Of a stretch of 64,000 nucleotides of DNA, positions 16,969 through 26,700 are shown piece by piece (the first letter of the stretch is position 1; each line of letters starts with the position of its first letter). The position numbers were made by a program, and so were the translations under genes. The stretch is taken from NCBI RefSeq assembly GCF_008693075.1, contig NZ_VXKJ01000053.1, positions 1 through 64,000 on the forward strand, given 5' to 3'. The notes under the pieces are model-generated. The model was not told the DNA's origin. It saw only the letters and a program-made list of their open reading frames with translations, and ran no database searches. The DNA comes from Corynebacterium phocae (GTDB lineage: Bacteria > Actinomycetota > Actinomycetes > Mycobacteriales > Mycobacteriaceae).

Positions 16969-19845
16969 TTATTTCACCACGAGGTTGACCATGCGGCCCG
17001 GGACGTAAATCTTCTTGAACACTTCCTTGCCAGCGGTGAGTTCCGCAATCTTGGAATCGGCTAAGGCAGCGTCCAAGACGGTGTCTTGGTCAGCATCAGC
17101 AGCAACGGTGATACGGGACTTTACCTTGCCGTTGATCTGGACTGGGACCTCGATCTCATCATCCTTGAGGTACTGCTCATCGAACTCAGGGAACGGTACG
17201 TAGGTGATAGTGCCCTCGTGGCCAAGGCGGGACCACATTTCCTCCGCGATATGCGGGGCAACGGGGGAGACCATCTGCACTGCCGGTTCTACCGCAGCGC
17301 GCGGTGCAGAGGTCTTGTAAGTCTTAGTCAGGTAGTTGACGTACTCAATGAGCTTGGCAACCACCGTGTTGAGGCGTAGGTTTTCATAGTCATCGCGCAC
17401 CCCGGCCACGGTGCGGTGAAGGGCCTTGAGGTCTTCCTTAGTCAGGGAGTCACCGGAAACAGCCAGCTCACCCGTCTGTTCGTTGACCACCAAACGCCAT
17501 AGGCGCTGCAAGAAACGCTGCGCGCCCACCACGTCCTTAGTTGCCCAGGGTCGCGAGGTGTCCAACGGGCCCATGGCCATCTCATAAACACGCAGGGTGT
17601 CCGCACCGAAGTTCTCCGCAACCTCATCCGGCGCCACAGCATTTTTCAGGGACTTGCCCATCTTGCCGTACTCCTGGTTGACCTCCTCACCGCCGAAGAA
17701 GAACTTGCCGTCCTTCTCCTCAACCTCTGCGGCCGGAACATATACGCCACGGGAATCCGTGTACGCGAAGGCCTGGATGTAGCCCTGGTTATACAGGCGG
17801 CGGTAGGGTTCACTGGAAGTGACAAAGCCTAGGTCAAAGAGCACCTTGTGCCAGAAGCGGGCGTAGAGAAGGTGGAGGACCGCGTGCTCTACGCCGCCCA
17901 CGTAGAGGTCCACGCCACCCGGATCATTGGGGCCATGTTCCTCCGGACGGGGGCCCGTCCAGTAGCGCTCGTTCTCAATGTTGCAGAACTCATCTGAGTT
18001 GTTGGGGTCCACGTAGCGCAGCTGGTACCAGGAAGAACCCGCCCACTGCGGCATGACGTTGGTGTCACGGAAGTAAGTCTTAGGACCGTCACCAAGGTCC
18101 AGCTCCACCTCAACCCACTCGCGCGCCTTGGCCAGCGGTGGCTGGGGGGAGGAGCTGGCGTCATCCGGGTCAAAGGAAACTGGCTTGTAGTCCGCAACCT
18201 CGGGGAGCTCGATGGGAAGCATGGACTCGGGCAGCGGGTATGCCTGGCCGTCTGCGTCGTAGACCACTGGGAAAGGCTCACCCCAGTAACGCTGGCGGGC
18301 GAACAGCCAGTCGCGCAGCTTGTACTGGACCTTCTCCACGCCCAGGCCTTTATCCTCAAGCCAGTCAATGGTCTTTGCGACCGCTTCCTTCTTGCCCAGG
18401 CCGTTGATGTCCAGGCCTTCTTCATTGGCTGAATTGATGGCCTCACCGGATTCGGTGAAGGCCTCTTTGGACACGTCCCCGCCCTTGACTACCTCGGTGA
18501 TGGGCAGGCCGAAGGCGGTGGCGAACTCGTAGTCACGGGTATCATGCGCGGGAACCGCCATGATGGCACCCGTTCCGTAACCGGTAAGCACGTAGTCCGC
18601 GATGAAGATGGGAACGCGTTTGCCGTTGACCGGGTTGACGGCATAAGAGCCCAGGAAAACGCCGGTCTTTTCCTTGTTCTCCTGGCGCTCCAAGTCGGAT
18701 TTAGCCGCAATATCCGCGCGGTAGGCCTCCACGGCCTCCTTCGGATCATCGTTGCCGTAGGTCCAACGCGAATCCACGTCATCGTCATAAGGGATGGGGG
18801 AGATCAGCGCGTCCACCAGCTCATGCTCAGGCGCCAGCACCACGTACTCCGCGCCGAAGAGCGTGTCCGGCCGGGTGGTAAACACCGTGATGGTCTGGCC
18901 CTCAGCGGTGAAGTTGACCTCCGCGCCACGGGAGCGGCCAATCCAATTGCGCTGCATGGACTTGACCTTCTCCGGCCAATCCAGGTGCTCCAAGTCATCG
19001 AGTAGGCGGTCCGAGTACTCCGTAATGCGCATCATCCACTGGGAAAGGTTGCGGCGGAACACGGGGAAATTGCCGCGCTCGGAGCGCCCATCAGCCGTGA
19101 CCTCTTCATTGGCCAGAACCGTGCCCAGACCCGGGCACCAGTTCACCGTGGAGTTGGAAAGATAAACCAAGCGGAAGGCGTCTACGGCCTTGCGCTTCGC
19201 GGCATCAGAAAGCTCGGCGTAGTTCTGGCCGTCCTGGGTTGTGCGCACGCCCGACTCCAGCTCCTCAATGAGCTCCGCGATGGGGCGCGCCTTCTGCTTT
19301 TCTGGATCAAACCAAGAATTGTAAATCTGCAGGAAAATCCACTGCGTCCACCGGTAAAACTCCGGGTCCGTAGTGGCCACGGAGCGGCGGTCATCATGGC
19401 CCAAACCCAGCATGCCCAACTGGCGGCGCATGTTTTCAATATTTTCCATGGTGGTGGAACGCGGGTGCGTGCCGGTCTGGATGGCGTACTGCTCCGCCGG
19501 CAAACCAAAGGCGTCATAGCCAAGCGTGTGCAAAACATTCTTGCCCAGCATGCGGTTAAAGCGCGCAAACGTATCCGTAGCGATATAGCCCAGCGGGTGA
19601 CCCACGTGCAGGCCCGCACCAGAAGGATAAGGGAACATGTCCTGGACGTTGAGCTTTTCCGTGGGCAGCTCCTTATCCCCATCAGTTGGCGCTAAGTCAC
19701 CCACCGGGTTAGGGGCATGGAACGTACCATGCTCCTTCCAGTAGCCCTGCCAGGACTTTTCAATGCTGACGGCAAGCTCCGGGGTGTAGCGGTGGGCGGT
19801 GGTATTAGCTGGGGTATTAGCTGGATTTTCGCTAGCAGAAGTCAT
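16969..19845 (-). CDS. leuS: Leucyl-tRNA synthetase
   Basis: 958 aa, class I synthetase that charges tRNA-Leu. HIGH-type motif is HVGHPLGY ([16 protein letters not shown]) and the KMSKS loop is KMGKSLKN. An inserted CP1 editing domain (about residues 280-480, [19 protein letters not shown]) and a C-terminal anticodon-binding region are present. Start ATG 19845 ([16 protein letters not shown]) was chosen; the 51 residues upstream in frame are GC-rich noise. It ends just before a strong terminator and stands alone. Confidence 0.97.
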   Translation of the reverse strand: MTSASENPANTPANTTAHRYTPELAVSIEKSWQGYWKEHGTFHAPNPVGDLAPTDGDKELPTEKLNVQDMFPYPSGAGLHVGHPLGYIATDTFARFNRMLGKNVLHTLGYDAFGLPAEQYAIQTGTHPRSTTMENIENMRRQLGMLGLGHDDRRSVATTDPEFYRWTQWIFLQIYNSWFDPEKQKARPIAELIEELESGVRTTQDGQNYAELSDAAKRKAVDAFRLVYLSNSTVNWCPGLGTVLANEEVTADGRSERGNFPVFRRNLSQWMMRITEYSDRLLDDLEHLDWPEKVKSMQRNWIGRSRGAEVNFTAEGQTITVFTTRPDTLFGAEYVVLAPEHELVDALISPIPYDDDVDSRWTYGNDDPKEAVEAYRADIAAKSDLERQENKEKTGVFLGSYAVNPVNGKRVPIFIADYVLTGYGTGAIMAVPAHDTRDYEFATAFGLPITEVVKGGDVSKEAFTESGEAINSANEEGLDINGLGKKEAVAKTIDWLEDKGLGVEKVQYKLRDWLFARQRYWGEPFPVVYDADGQAYPLPESMLPIELPEVADYKPVSFDPDDASSSPQPPLAKAREWVEVELDLGDGPKTYFRDTNVMPQWAGSSWYQLRYVDPNNSDEFCNIENERYWTGPRPEEHGPNDPGGVDLYVGGVEHAVLHLLYARFWHKVLFDLGFVTSSEPYRRLYNQGYIQAFAYTDSRGVYVPAAEVEEKDGKFFFGGEEVNQEYGKMGKSLKNAVAPDEVAENFGADTLRVYEMAMGPLDTSRPWATKDVVGAQRFLQRLWRLVVNEQTGELAVSGDSLTKEDLKALHRTVAGVRDDYENLRLNTVVAKLIEYVNYLTKTYKTSAPRAAVEPAVQMVSPVAPHIAEEMWSRLGHEGTITYVPFPEFDEQYLKDDEIEVPVQINGKVKSRITVAADADQDTVLDAALADSKIAELTAGKEVFKKIYVPGRMVNLVVK

Positions 19846-20167
19846 AGTTTCCAAGTCTAGTAGCAAGCGGCAGGGGAGCGAAGTTAAAGCGCCCGCGCGC
19901 CCGGGCCCGTGCCAGCCAGGATGACCTAGGGCCGGACAGCGGTGAGGAATCGGCGGTGCCGGGATACTTGCCGCCCAGGAGTAGCCCCATAGCGGCACGG
20001 CACCGCTAAAGCGCGCGTTAGCGCAGTTGCGGGCGGAAACGGAGAGGGTGCGCCCGGCCCCCCGGGGCCCCTAATCCCACCAGGCATTTAGCTTCTTAAA
20101 ACAACTGTCTTAGCAGGTGTCCAGGCTACGCCCCACAACTTCGCACACGGGCACTGGTTAATCTAAT
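19846..20167. other. Divergent promoter region of leuS and the 799-aa gene
   Basis: 322 bp without a gene. It holds GC-rich inverted repeats (for example gctaa/ttagc around 20005-20022 and a ggccccccggggcc run near 20058) but no recognised riboswitch, T-box or operator. TTAATC lies 4 nt before the downstream ATG, too close for a standard -10. Confidence 0.4.
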
Positions 20168-22567
20168 ATGGTGAAAATGACTTCGAGGCCCAATACTCAC
20201 CGACTCACCTCCTTCGAAAACGCTACCGGCCGCCACCAGGCGCCGTACCTTTCACTAGATCCCGTTACCTTCGCGCTCTCGGTAGTGCTGCCTCCCGTGG
20301 GCCAAGACTGGACTGTCACTATTGACAACCAAGACCCTAAGCACTTTGCGGCGGGGGAGGAGCGGATCTTTGTTGCCATCCCCGCGCCCTTCCAGGAAAT
20401 TTCCGCCCACACCGGTGACAACTCGTTTACCTGCAAGGGAATAACGGAGGAACACCCCTTTATTGTCCTAGACGCCATGGACCGCCTGGTGTCCACGGAG
20501 CAGGGCTTGAAGCCCGGGAACCACACGTTTCTCCTGCCACAGAACAGCCGAGTCAATGGCATTCCCGCTATAGACGCCATCGGTTGGCCGGGCTGGGTCA
20601 TGGTGGACGTAGCCTGCCAGGCCGGGGAAACCATCACCGTTGCACCGCCCTACGTGCAACCGGTGGAAGTGGAAGTCAGTGAACCCTCCGGCTGGGAATG
20701 GGATATTGCGGTCAAGCGGTTGCCTAACGCCCGCAGCGTTGACTGGGAACCGGTATTCACAGCCTCCCCGCACATCACCGTTTATTGCGAGGGTGAAGTC
20801 ACCGGTGAGCTGGTGTACATCGCGCCGGACGGTGAACGGGAGGTAGTTCACGAGGACACGTTGATTCCGGGAAAGCATGAGATTTTCCCCTCCGATCTCT
20901 ACGAGGACCCATGGGTGGGCCGCTATGAGTACATCCTCTACCTGGACGGTGAGGAAGTGGATTCGCGTTACCTAACCATGATTGAGGGACTGCACGCCCG
21001 CGCCAAGAATGAAGGACCACGGGGCACCACGTTCCGTTCCGTGGACGCCGCAGGCACCCTATCCCCGTTTAGCTACACGATGGCGGGCAGCCCCAACAAG
21101 ACGCTGGTTTTTGAAAAAGGCACCCGCCAGCTAGACCAGGACCCATTCAGGACGGAAACAATCAGCTCTGAGGCTGGGTATGAAGCCATATTTTCCATGG
21201 TTCCCGCCGCAGTAACCGGGCGGTATAAATACACCGGCCAGGAACCGGTGCAATTTAGCGCCAAGACCACCATCCGCGCGGGGCAGCTGGATGAGCATAC
21301 GCACTTTTCCGTGCATGCCCCGGAACCGCTGCCGTTGGCAAAGTTTGTCTCCATCGATAAACGTCAAAAGATCAAAGACCTGGTCAACTCCGGGGGCACT
21401 TCGGTAGCGCGGCGGACATTAACAATTTCTAACGCCCAGTTGAAGGACGCACTGGGCAAGCAGTCTTCCTTCGAGCTGTTCCTGCTGTGGTCCACCTTGA
21501 GCTACGAGGACTACCTGGCGGAGCTATCGGAGTCCGCCCGGGCCAAGCACCTAGCGCAAAGTGAGTCGCGCAAGAAGGTGGAGTACGAGGCATCGGCAGC
21601 CAAGGACCTGATCTACGCCTCCTTAGCCACCGTGGTTAAGGCACCCCTGGGCACTGACTGGGCGGAACTCGAAGAGGACGTGGTTACCTGGGCCTGGCCG
21701 GTTTCTGACCCCCTTGGCACACCACAGCGCATTACAGATGAAGTCCCCGCAGAGATTGAGCGCCCAGTCATCATGGACGTTCGCGGGTGGGACAAGAGCA
21801 CCGACCTGGCCGCGCCCGCACAACCGGCGGCTAGCTCTGTCATCATTGGCGGCGCAGAAGGAACCGCCACCATGCCCAAGACTGCCGAGGCCGTAGTTTC
21901 GCACTACTTGGCCCTGCGCGGGCTGTCCAAGCGTTCCCGCAACGCCGGGCTACAAGACCACGTGGACAAGATGGTGGCGTACATGCAGGCCAATCCCACC
22001 GCCGTTTACGATCTTCTCCCCGCAGACGTCCGCTGGTCCGTAGCCTTCGAGACGGAGATGTTCCTGGAGGTCCTTCCCCTCGACGCCGCCCAGCCCACCT
22101 CCTGCCCGGAAACAGACCAGCAGGTGGATTCCCGTACCCAACCCATGAAGCTCCAGACCGCCGCCGGCCTGGAACCCAGCGATGATGAGCGCGTAGCTGC
22201 ACTGCGCGAGTGCCTGGAAAACGACATTTCCATCCACCGCCTGTACACCATCCGCGAGCTTCGTGCCACCGCCATGCAACTGCAGGGCGTGGTGCAGCAG
22301 CTGTACCCGGATTCCTCAGTTGGCCACACGCTTATTGCCCTGCAGGCTTTTGCCGACGCCCCCACGGGGTTCCGCGCCGCAGCCTCCGTCCCGTTTGTTT
22401 CCTACGTCTTCAGCCTGGTTTCCCGAGCCCTGGCGGCCGGCAAGTTCACCGACCCCACCGTGGAGGCCATCCTGCGCAATAACGCCATGGATCTCTCCCG
22501 CGTGGCCGCCTTTGCACCTAAGCTCTTTGCCTACGACATGCTCACCGGCAAGCTACTAGCCCGCTAG
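20168..22567 (+). CDS. Large orphan protein of unknown function
   Basis: 799 aa, no signal peptide and no membrane segment. The N-terminal half is rich in beta strands (LDPVTFALSVVLPPVGQDW; HPFIVLDAMDRLVST; GWPGWVMVDVAC) and then has an Ig-like stretch (TVYCEGEVTGELVYIAPDGE; VGRYEYILYLDGEEVD). The C-terminal half is helical. Similar beta modules occur fused to helicase-like proteins in some bacteria, but no helicase, nuclease or ATP motif is seen here. No ribosome-binding site precedes the ATG. A parS-like site overlaps its stop codon and a strong hairpin follows. Confidence 0.6.
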   Translation: MVKMTSRPNTHRLTSFENATGRHQAPYLSLDPVTFALSVVLPPVGQDWTVTIDNQDPKHFAAGEERIFVAIPAPFQEISAHTGDNSFTCKGITEEHPFIVLDAMDRLVSTEQGLKPGNHTFLLPQNSRVNGIPAIDAIGWPGWVMVDVACQAGETITVAPPYVQPVEVEVSEPSGWEWDIAVKRLPNARSVDWEPVFTASPHITVYCEGEVTGELVYIAPDGEREVVHEDTLIPGKHEIFPSDLYEDPWVGRYEYILYLDGEEVDSRYLTMIEGLHARAKNEGPRGTTFRSVDAAGTLSPFSYTMAGSPNKTLVFEKGTRQLDQDPFRTETISSEAGYEAIFSMVPAAVTGRYKYTGQEPVQFSAKTTIRAGQLDEHTHFSVHAPEPLPLAKFVSIDKRQKIKDLVNSGGTSVARRTLTISNAQLKDALGKQSSFELFLLWSTLSYEDYLAELSESARAKHLAQSESRKKVEYEASAAKDLIYASLATVVKAPLGTDWAELEEDVVTWAWPVSDPLGTPQRITDEVPAEIERPVIMDVRGWDKSTDLAAPAQPAASSVIIGGAEGTATMPKTAEAVVSHYLALRGLSKRSRNAGLQDHVDKMVAYMQANPTAVYDLLPADVRWSVAFETEMFLEVLPLDAAQPTSCPETDQQVDSRTQPMKLQTAAGLEPSDDERVAALRECLENDISIHRLYTIRELRATAMQLQGVVQQLYPDSSVGHTLIALQAFADAPTGFRAAASVPFVSYVFSLVSRALAAGKFTDPTVEAILRNNAMDLSRVAAFAPKLFAYDMLTGKLLAR

Positions 22568-22581
22568 TTTCACGTGAAACA
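22566..22581. promoter_or_regulatory. parS-like ParB-binding site 1
   Basis: agtttcacgtgaaaca matches the bacterial parS consensus TGTTTCACGTGAAACA at 15 of 16 positions, with the 14-bp palindromic core intact. It overlaps the stop codon of the 799-aa gene. Confidence 0.85.
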
Positions 22582-22582
22582 T

Positions 22583-22622
22583 CCCGCAAGCCCCAGGCGC
22601 TAACACACCTGGGGCTTGCGGG
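22583..22622. terminator. Strong hairpin after the 799-aa gene
   Basis: A perfect 15-bp stem (CCCGCAAGCCCCAGG with CCTGGGGCTTGCGGG) around a 10-nt loop, just past the parS-like site. T-richness after it is weak, so it may work for either converging gene. Confidence 0.7.
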
Positions 22623-22688
22623 GTTGTGAGGTTGTTGGATTGTGAGGTTCTGGGGTTGTTGGGCTGCGTGGCTGGTGCCAACGCTTGC

Positions 22689-23579
22689 CTAGTGGCTGTC
22701 CGGGTTGCCCCCGGGCTGGTTATTGCCCCGGCGCAGCTGCTCGATTTCGGCACGCAGGGTTGCCACCTCGGAGTTGAGTTCCTGCAAACTACGCATGACC
22801 TCGTGGTGGCGCGTGAGTTCTGAGGCTTGGCCCGCCTGGGTGGCATCGTTTTGAACCTGCTCCACCAGCCAGGCGGACACCATGGCAGTGACCACACCAG
22901 CAACCGCAATACCGGAAAGCATGAGCATGGCACCCACCACGCGACCCTGCGGGCTTACCGGTGCGATATCCCCGTAGCCCACCGTGGTCACGGTAGTAAG
23001 CGCCCACCACATCGCGTCACCAAAATCATTGACCGCAGTGTCTGGGTCGCGGACCTCCGCGTCGTAGAGCGAAATGGCGGCCACCACGATGATGAGCACG
23101 GTGGCAATGGAGGTGTAGAGCGCCACCGTAACCCGCGCATTGGACGCTGAAAAGCGCTGCAGCAACACCAACGTGGGCAGCACACGCAACGCGCGCAGCG
23201 GGCGGAACATGGGCAGGACAATGAGCAAAAGCTCCCACCAATGCTTCCAAAACCACTTCCAGCGCTCCCGCGCCAGGAAGAGGCGGACCAAGTAATCCAC
23301 CACAAACGCACCCCACACCATCCACATTCCCACCGAGGCCAGGTGCGTGAGCAAACGATCATTGTCCCCAAGGGCACTCCAGGCGTAGAGCAATAAGAAA
23401 GCCAGGGAGGCCAGGAACATGGGGCCTTCCACGCGGCGTTCCCATTTCAGACGCGGCGGGAGGTCAGCGGGAATATCTGGGTTAAACAGCTCCCGGATAA
23501 CCACCAGGAGTTTTTCCCGCCAGGGCAGTGCATTCAGGGCCGCAGCCTTCATTCTTGAAGCGTGTTTCATGGGGTTCAT
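22689..23579 (-). CDS. Voltage-gated-type potassium channel protein
   Basis: 296 aa, plasma-membrane ion channel. Several membrane segments (from about residue 52) include an Arg-containing S4-like helix (MFRPLRALRVLPTLVLLQR). The pore helix and K+ selectivity filter TTVTTVGYGD (about residue 200) and the S6 helix follow. A C-terminal coiled coil (LQELNSEVATLRAEIEQLRR) suggests tetramer assembly. Length and layout match single-subunit prokaryotic Kv-like channels. It converges on the 799-aa gene and has its own promoter region shared with the ybjN genes. Confidence 0.88.
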   Translation of the reverse strand: MNPMKHASRMKAAALNALPWREKLLVVIRELFNPDIPADLPPRLKWERRVEGPMFLASLAFLLLYAWSALGDNDRLLTHLASVGMWMVWGAFVVDYLVRLFLARERWKWFWKHWWELLLIVLPMFRPLRALRVLPTLVLLQRFSASNARVTVALYTSIATVLIIVVAAISLYDAEVRDPDTAVNDFGDAMWWALTTVTTVGYGDIAPVSPQGRVVGAMLMLSGIAVAGVVTAMVSAWLVEQVQNDATQAGQASELTRHHEVMRSLQELNSEVATLRAEIEQLRRGNNQPGGNPDSH

Positions 23580-23756
23580 TGTGGCAGAAGGCCCCCAGGC
23601 TTGCGACTCACCCCAGGGTAGATACCCGCATACTTTGGATTTCCACCGGCAACAGGATCAAATTGCTAGAATTGAAATTGCTACAATTAATTTATATTCT
23701 TCCACTCCAGGCGCACATACCCGCCGGCACCAACCCGCAAGATTGAAGGTAATTGC

Positions 23757-24212
23757 ATGACTGTTCCCGAGTTCTTTTCTATTGACCGCGTAGCGGCGTA
23801 CTTTGACCGGCAAGACTATAACTACCTCACCGACAATGACGGTGACATCCATATCAACTTTGACGGCATTAGCTTCCTCCTGCTCAGTACCGGGCAGATA
23901 CGGGAAATCCTGGCCATTCGCGCCCAGTGGGACAAGAAAGCCCCCATCGAGGCCCGCGGTACGCTCTTTGAGTTCATCAACAAGTGGCACAGTGAAAAGC
24001 TCTTCCCCAAAGCTGACCTCCAGGTCAATGATGAGGGCAAGCTTGAAGTAGGCTGCGAGGTCAACACGGACCTCGAACACGGCGTCACAGACCAGCAACT
24101 AGAACTCCTGGTAGATTGCGCCATAACCACCTCCTTGAGCTTCTTCACCGAACTCAACAACCTAGACCTGCCCGCCCCAGAAGAGCCCAAGAAATCCCCC
24201 TGGTGGCGCTAG
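23757..24212 (+). CDS. YbjN domain-containing protein (copy 1)
   Basis: 151 aa. YbjN-type fold, related to type III secretion chaperones: FFSIDRVAAYFDRQDYNYL, then DIHINFDGISFLLL, LFEFINKWHSEKLFPKA and ELLVDCAITTSLSFF. The acidic/aromatic surface and the FIN.W.....FPK block are shared with the next gene. No enzyme motif; such proteins are thought to bind partner proteins. GAAGGT lies before the ATG. Confidence 0.82.
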   Translation: MTVPEFFSIDRVAAYFDRQDYNYLTDNDGDIHINFDGISFLLLSTGQIREILAIRAQWDKKAPIEARGTLFEFINKWHSEKLFPKADLQVNDEGKLEVGCEVNTDLEHGVTDQQLELLVDCAITTSLSFFTELNNLDLPAPEEPKKSPWWR

Positions 24213-24427
24213 TCTGGAACCGCTAGGCCGGACCCACTTTGCCCGTTAGCGCCCGGCCCCTTCACCGAGTACCACGACCAGGGTGGCTAGACTGCGGGCA
24301 CCGGGGCCGGGAGCCGGTGCTATGTTAGCGTAGGCTTAGTAAAGATCAGTCTGCGCGCTTTTCGCGGGGAAACCTCCCGCCATGCAGCGCTGGCTAGACA
24401 ACGCTTGACGGAAGGAAGAATCTGCAC

Positions 24428-24859
24428 ATGAGCAACACCCAGGACCCCGCCAACCGCTTTGACTTGGGGCGCGTATCCGCGCTGTTTGACACCTTGGGAT
24501 TTAGCTACAAGACCGATGACAAGGGCTTCATCTACACCCAAGTTAAAAACGTGGTGCTCACCTACGCCTCCTTAGGGGACCACGGGGAACTGCTGAGTAT
24601 CTTGGCCAAACCTGCTAAGGAGATCCCGGCCGTGGACCGCCCCACGCTGGTGGAGTTCTGTAACTTCAGCAACCGGGAGATGATCTTCCCAAAAAGCTAC
24701 GTCATTGATGATGACGGCACCTTGTCTGTGCGCACCGCCATTGCCCACCTGGTGGCACCAGACATGCCAGAGGACCAGCTGCAGGCCGTTGTGCGCATGA
24801 GCATTGAGACAAACCTTCGCTTTTTCCAAGCCTTAGAAGGCGTTAGCGCCCAGGGCTAG
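24428..24859 (+). CDS. YbjN domain-containing protein (copy 2)
   Basis: 143 aa and a paralogue of the preceding gene: FDLGRVSALFDTLGFSYKTDDKGFIYTQ (in part), LVEFCNFSNREMIFPKSYVIDDDGTLSV and a C-terminal helix VRMSIETNLRFFQALEG. GGAAGGA sits about 10 nt before the ATG. The 215-bp gap to copy 1 suggests its own promoter. Function unknown. Confidence 0.82.
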   Translation: MSNTQDPANRFDLGRVSALFDTLGFSYKTDDKGFIYTQVKNVVLTYASLGDHGELLSILAKPAKEIPAVDRPTLVEFCNFSNREMIFPKSYVIDDDGTLSVRTAIAHLVAPDMPEDQLQAVVRMSIETNLRFFQALEGVSAQG

Positions 24860-24924
24860 CGCCGCACACCACAACTGTGTCCCGCTGCAGCTGGAGCTAC
24901 CCGGCGCGGCCGGGCACCCCGCAA

Positions 24925-24957
24925 AAGGCAGGAACCCTAACTCTGGGTTCCTGCCTT
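24925..24957 (+). terminator. Terminator after the ybjN pair
   Basis: Perfect 13-bp stem (AAGGCAGGAACCC with GGGTTCCTGCCTT), loop taactct, followed by CTGGGTTTTT. Confidence 0.9.
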
Positions 24958-25064
24958 CTGGGTTTTTGTGCGCCTGAGCCTTGGCGTTTTGGCATTTCTT
25001 GTCACTGTAACCAGCTTAAGACTGGAGTGAGCTGAGCGGGGCGGCTGCTGCTGGCGCAGGGTGG

Positions 25065-25853
25065 TTACTGCAGTAGCGTCCTATCCGAGGTAGCGCCCTT
25101 AATCTTCCCGAACTCTGCCATGAGCTTTTCTACGGTGAGCTTAGGCTTGGTGGATTCATCCGCCTCGAAGATTATCTGCCCTTCGTGCATCATGATGAGC
25201 CGGTTGCCCAACGCTAGTGCCTGCGCCATGTTGTGGGTGACCATCAGGGTGGTGAGGTTTCCCTCGCCCACAATCCTGCCGGTTAGCTCCGTTACCAGCT
25301 CCGCGCGCTGGGGGTCCAGCGCTGCGGTGTGCTCATCCAGCAGCATGACAGCCGGGTTGGTAAATCCTGCCATCAACAAAGAAAGGGCCTGGCGCTGGCC
25401 ACCCGAGAGTAGGCCAACCTTGGCGGTCATGCGGTCCTCCAGGCCAAGTTCGAGCTTCTTTAGCTGATTGGCAAAGACTTCCCGCCGCTTGGCATTGAGG
25501 CCCAGTTTTAGGCCCCGACGCTTGGAGCGCAGGTAGGCCAAGGAGAGGTTTTCTTCGATGGTAAGAGCGGGGGAGGTGCCTGCCATAGGGTCCTGGAACA
25601 CCCGGCCCACCATGTGGGCGCGCTTGTGCTCAGATTCCCGGCTCACGTTTTTGCCATCAATGTGGATAGTGCCGGTGTCGTTGCTCAGCCGGCCCGCCAC
25701 GGAGTTCAGCAGAGTTGATTTGCCGGCACCATTGGAGCCAATGATGGTCACAAAATCACCCGGCTTGAGATGCAGGCTGACATCCCTGAGTGCCGCGCGT
25801 TCGTTGACCGTGCCGGGGAAGAAGGTTTTGGAGATATTGGTGACTTTAAGCAT
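25065..25853 (-). CDS. ABC transporter ATPase, TrpXYZ-type uptake system
   Basis: 262 aa. Walker A GSNGAGKSTLLN, signature LSGGQRQALSLLMAG, Walker B VMLLDEHTAALD, H-loop MVTHNM. The Glu-His-Thr after Walker B is typical of the COG1101 group that pairs with COG2984 binding proteins. It overlaps the permease gene by 8 nt. Context (divergent trp operon) points to tryptophan as substrate. Confidence 0.85.
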   Translation of the reverse strand: MLKVTNISKTFFPGTVNERAALRDVSLHLKPGDFVTIIGSNGAGKSTLLNSVAGRLSNDTGTIHIDGKNVSRESEHKRAHMVGRVFQDPMAGTSPALTIEENLSLAYLRSKRRGLKLGLNAKRREVFANQLKKLELGLEDRMTAKVGLLSGGQRQALSLLMAGFTNPAVMLLDEHTAALDPQRAELVTELTGRIVGEGNLTTLMVTHNMAQALALGNRLIMMHEGQIIFEADESTKPKLTVEKLMAEFGKIKGATSDRTLLQ

Positions 25854-26700
25854 GTGCCTTCCTCCTTCGTTTCAGGCGGGGGATAAGGAGAGCAAAGATC
25901 ACCAGGAGGGCAGTTATCAACTTCATGTCATTGGGGTTGAGCCCCACGGACAGCGCGCCAAAGATGATGAGCCGGTAGAGTACCGCGCCGGCGGCCACGG
26001 AGGCCACGGCCAGCCAGAGCTTGCGTTGCGGGATGATTGCCTGCCCCAAGATGACGGAGGCCAGCCCCACCAGGATGAGCCCGATACCCATGGAGATATC
26101 CGCGAATCCTTGGTACTGCGCCACCAGGGCACCGCACAAGCCCACCAACCCGTTAGACAGGGCCAGCGTGAAGGTCTTGGTGAAATCCGTGGAGACGCCA
26201 AAGGAGGTGATCATTTGTTGGTTGTCACCCGTAGCGCGCAGAGCCAGACCCAGGTCCGTGGATAGGAGCCAGACAGTAACGGCCACAAGGACCGCAGCCG
26301 CGCATAGGAACAACGCCACACCGGCCCAGGTCCCCACAATCGAGTCAAAGGGGGTGAATACCGTGTCCACCGTAAGCAGGGGGATATTGGCGCTTCCCAT
26401 GATCCTTAGGTTGATTGACCACAGGCCAATCATGGTCAAGATACCCGCCAGCAGTCCGTCAATCTTTCCCTTCGTGTGGAGAAGCCCGGTGATGACTCCG
26501 GCTAAAAAGCCGGTGCCAAAGCCCGCCGCTGATCCCAGGATGGGGTTAACGCCGTTGGAGATGAGCACGGCCGCTGTGGCCGCGCCGGCGGTGAAAGATC
26601 CGTCTACTGTGAGGTCGGGGAAATCCAGTACCCGGAACGTCAGGTAAACTCCCACGGCCATGACTGCGTAGATCAGGCCTAATTCGACCGCACCGATCAT
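25846..26700 (-). CDS. ABC transporter permease, TrpXYZ-type uptake system
   Basis: 284 aa, about eight membrane helices, branched-chain-amino-acid-permease-like fold (COG4120). The conserved opening is AVMAVGVYLTFRVLDFPDLTVDGSF; the cytoplasmic coupling region is LGLALRATGDNQQMITSFG. Overlaps both neighbours by a few bases, so the three genes form one translationally coupled operon. Confidence 0.85.
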   Translation of the reverse strand: MIGAVELGLIYAVMAVGVYLTFRVLDFPDLTVDGSFTAGAATAAVLISNGVNPILGSAAGFGTGFLAGVITGLLHTKGKIDGLLAGILTMIGLWSINLRIMGSANIPLLTVDTVFTPFDSIVGTWAGVALFLCAAAVLVAVTVWLLSTDLGLALRATGDNQQMITSFGVSTDFTKTFTLALSNGLVGLCGALVAQYQGFADISMGIGLILVGLASVILGQAIIPQRKLWLAVASVAAGAVLYRLIIFGALSVGLNPNDMKLITALLVIFALLIPRLKRRRKAHA

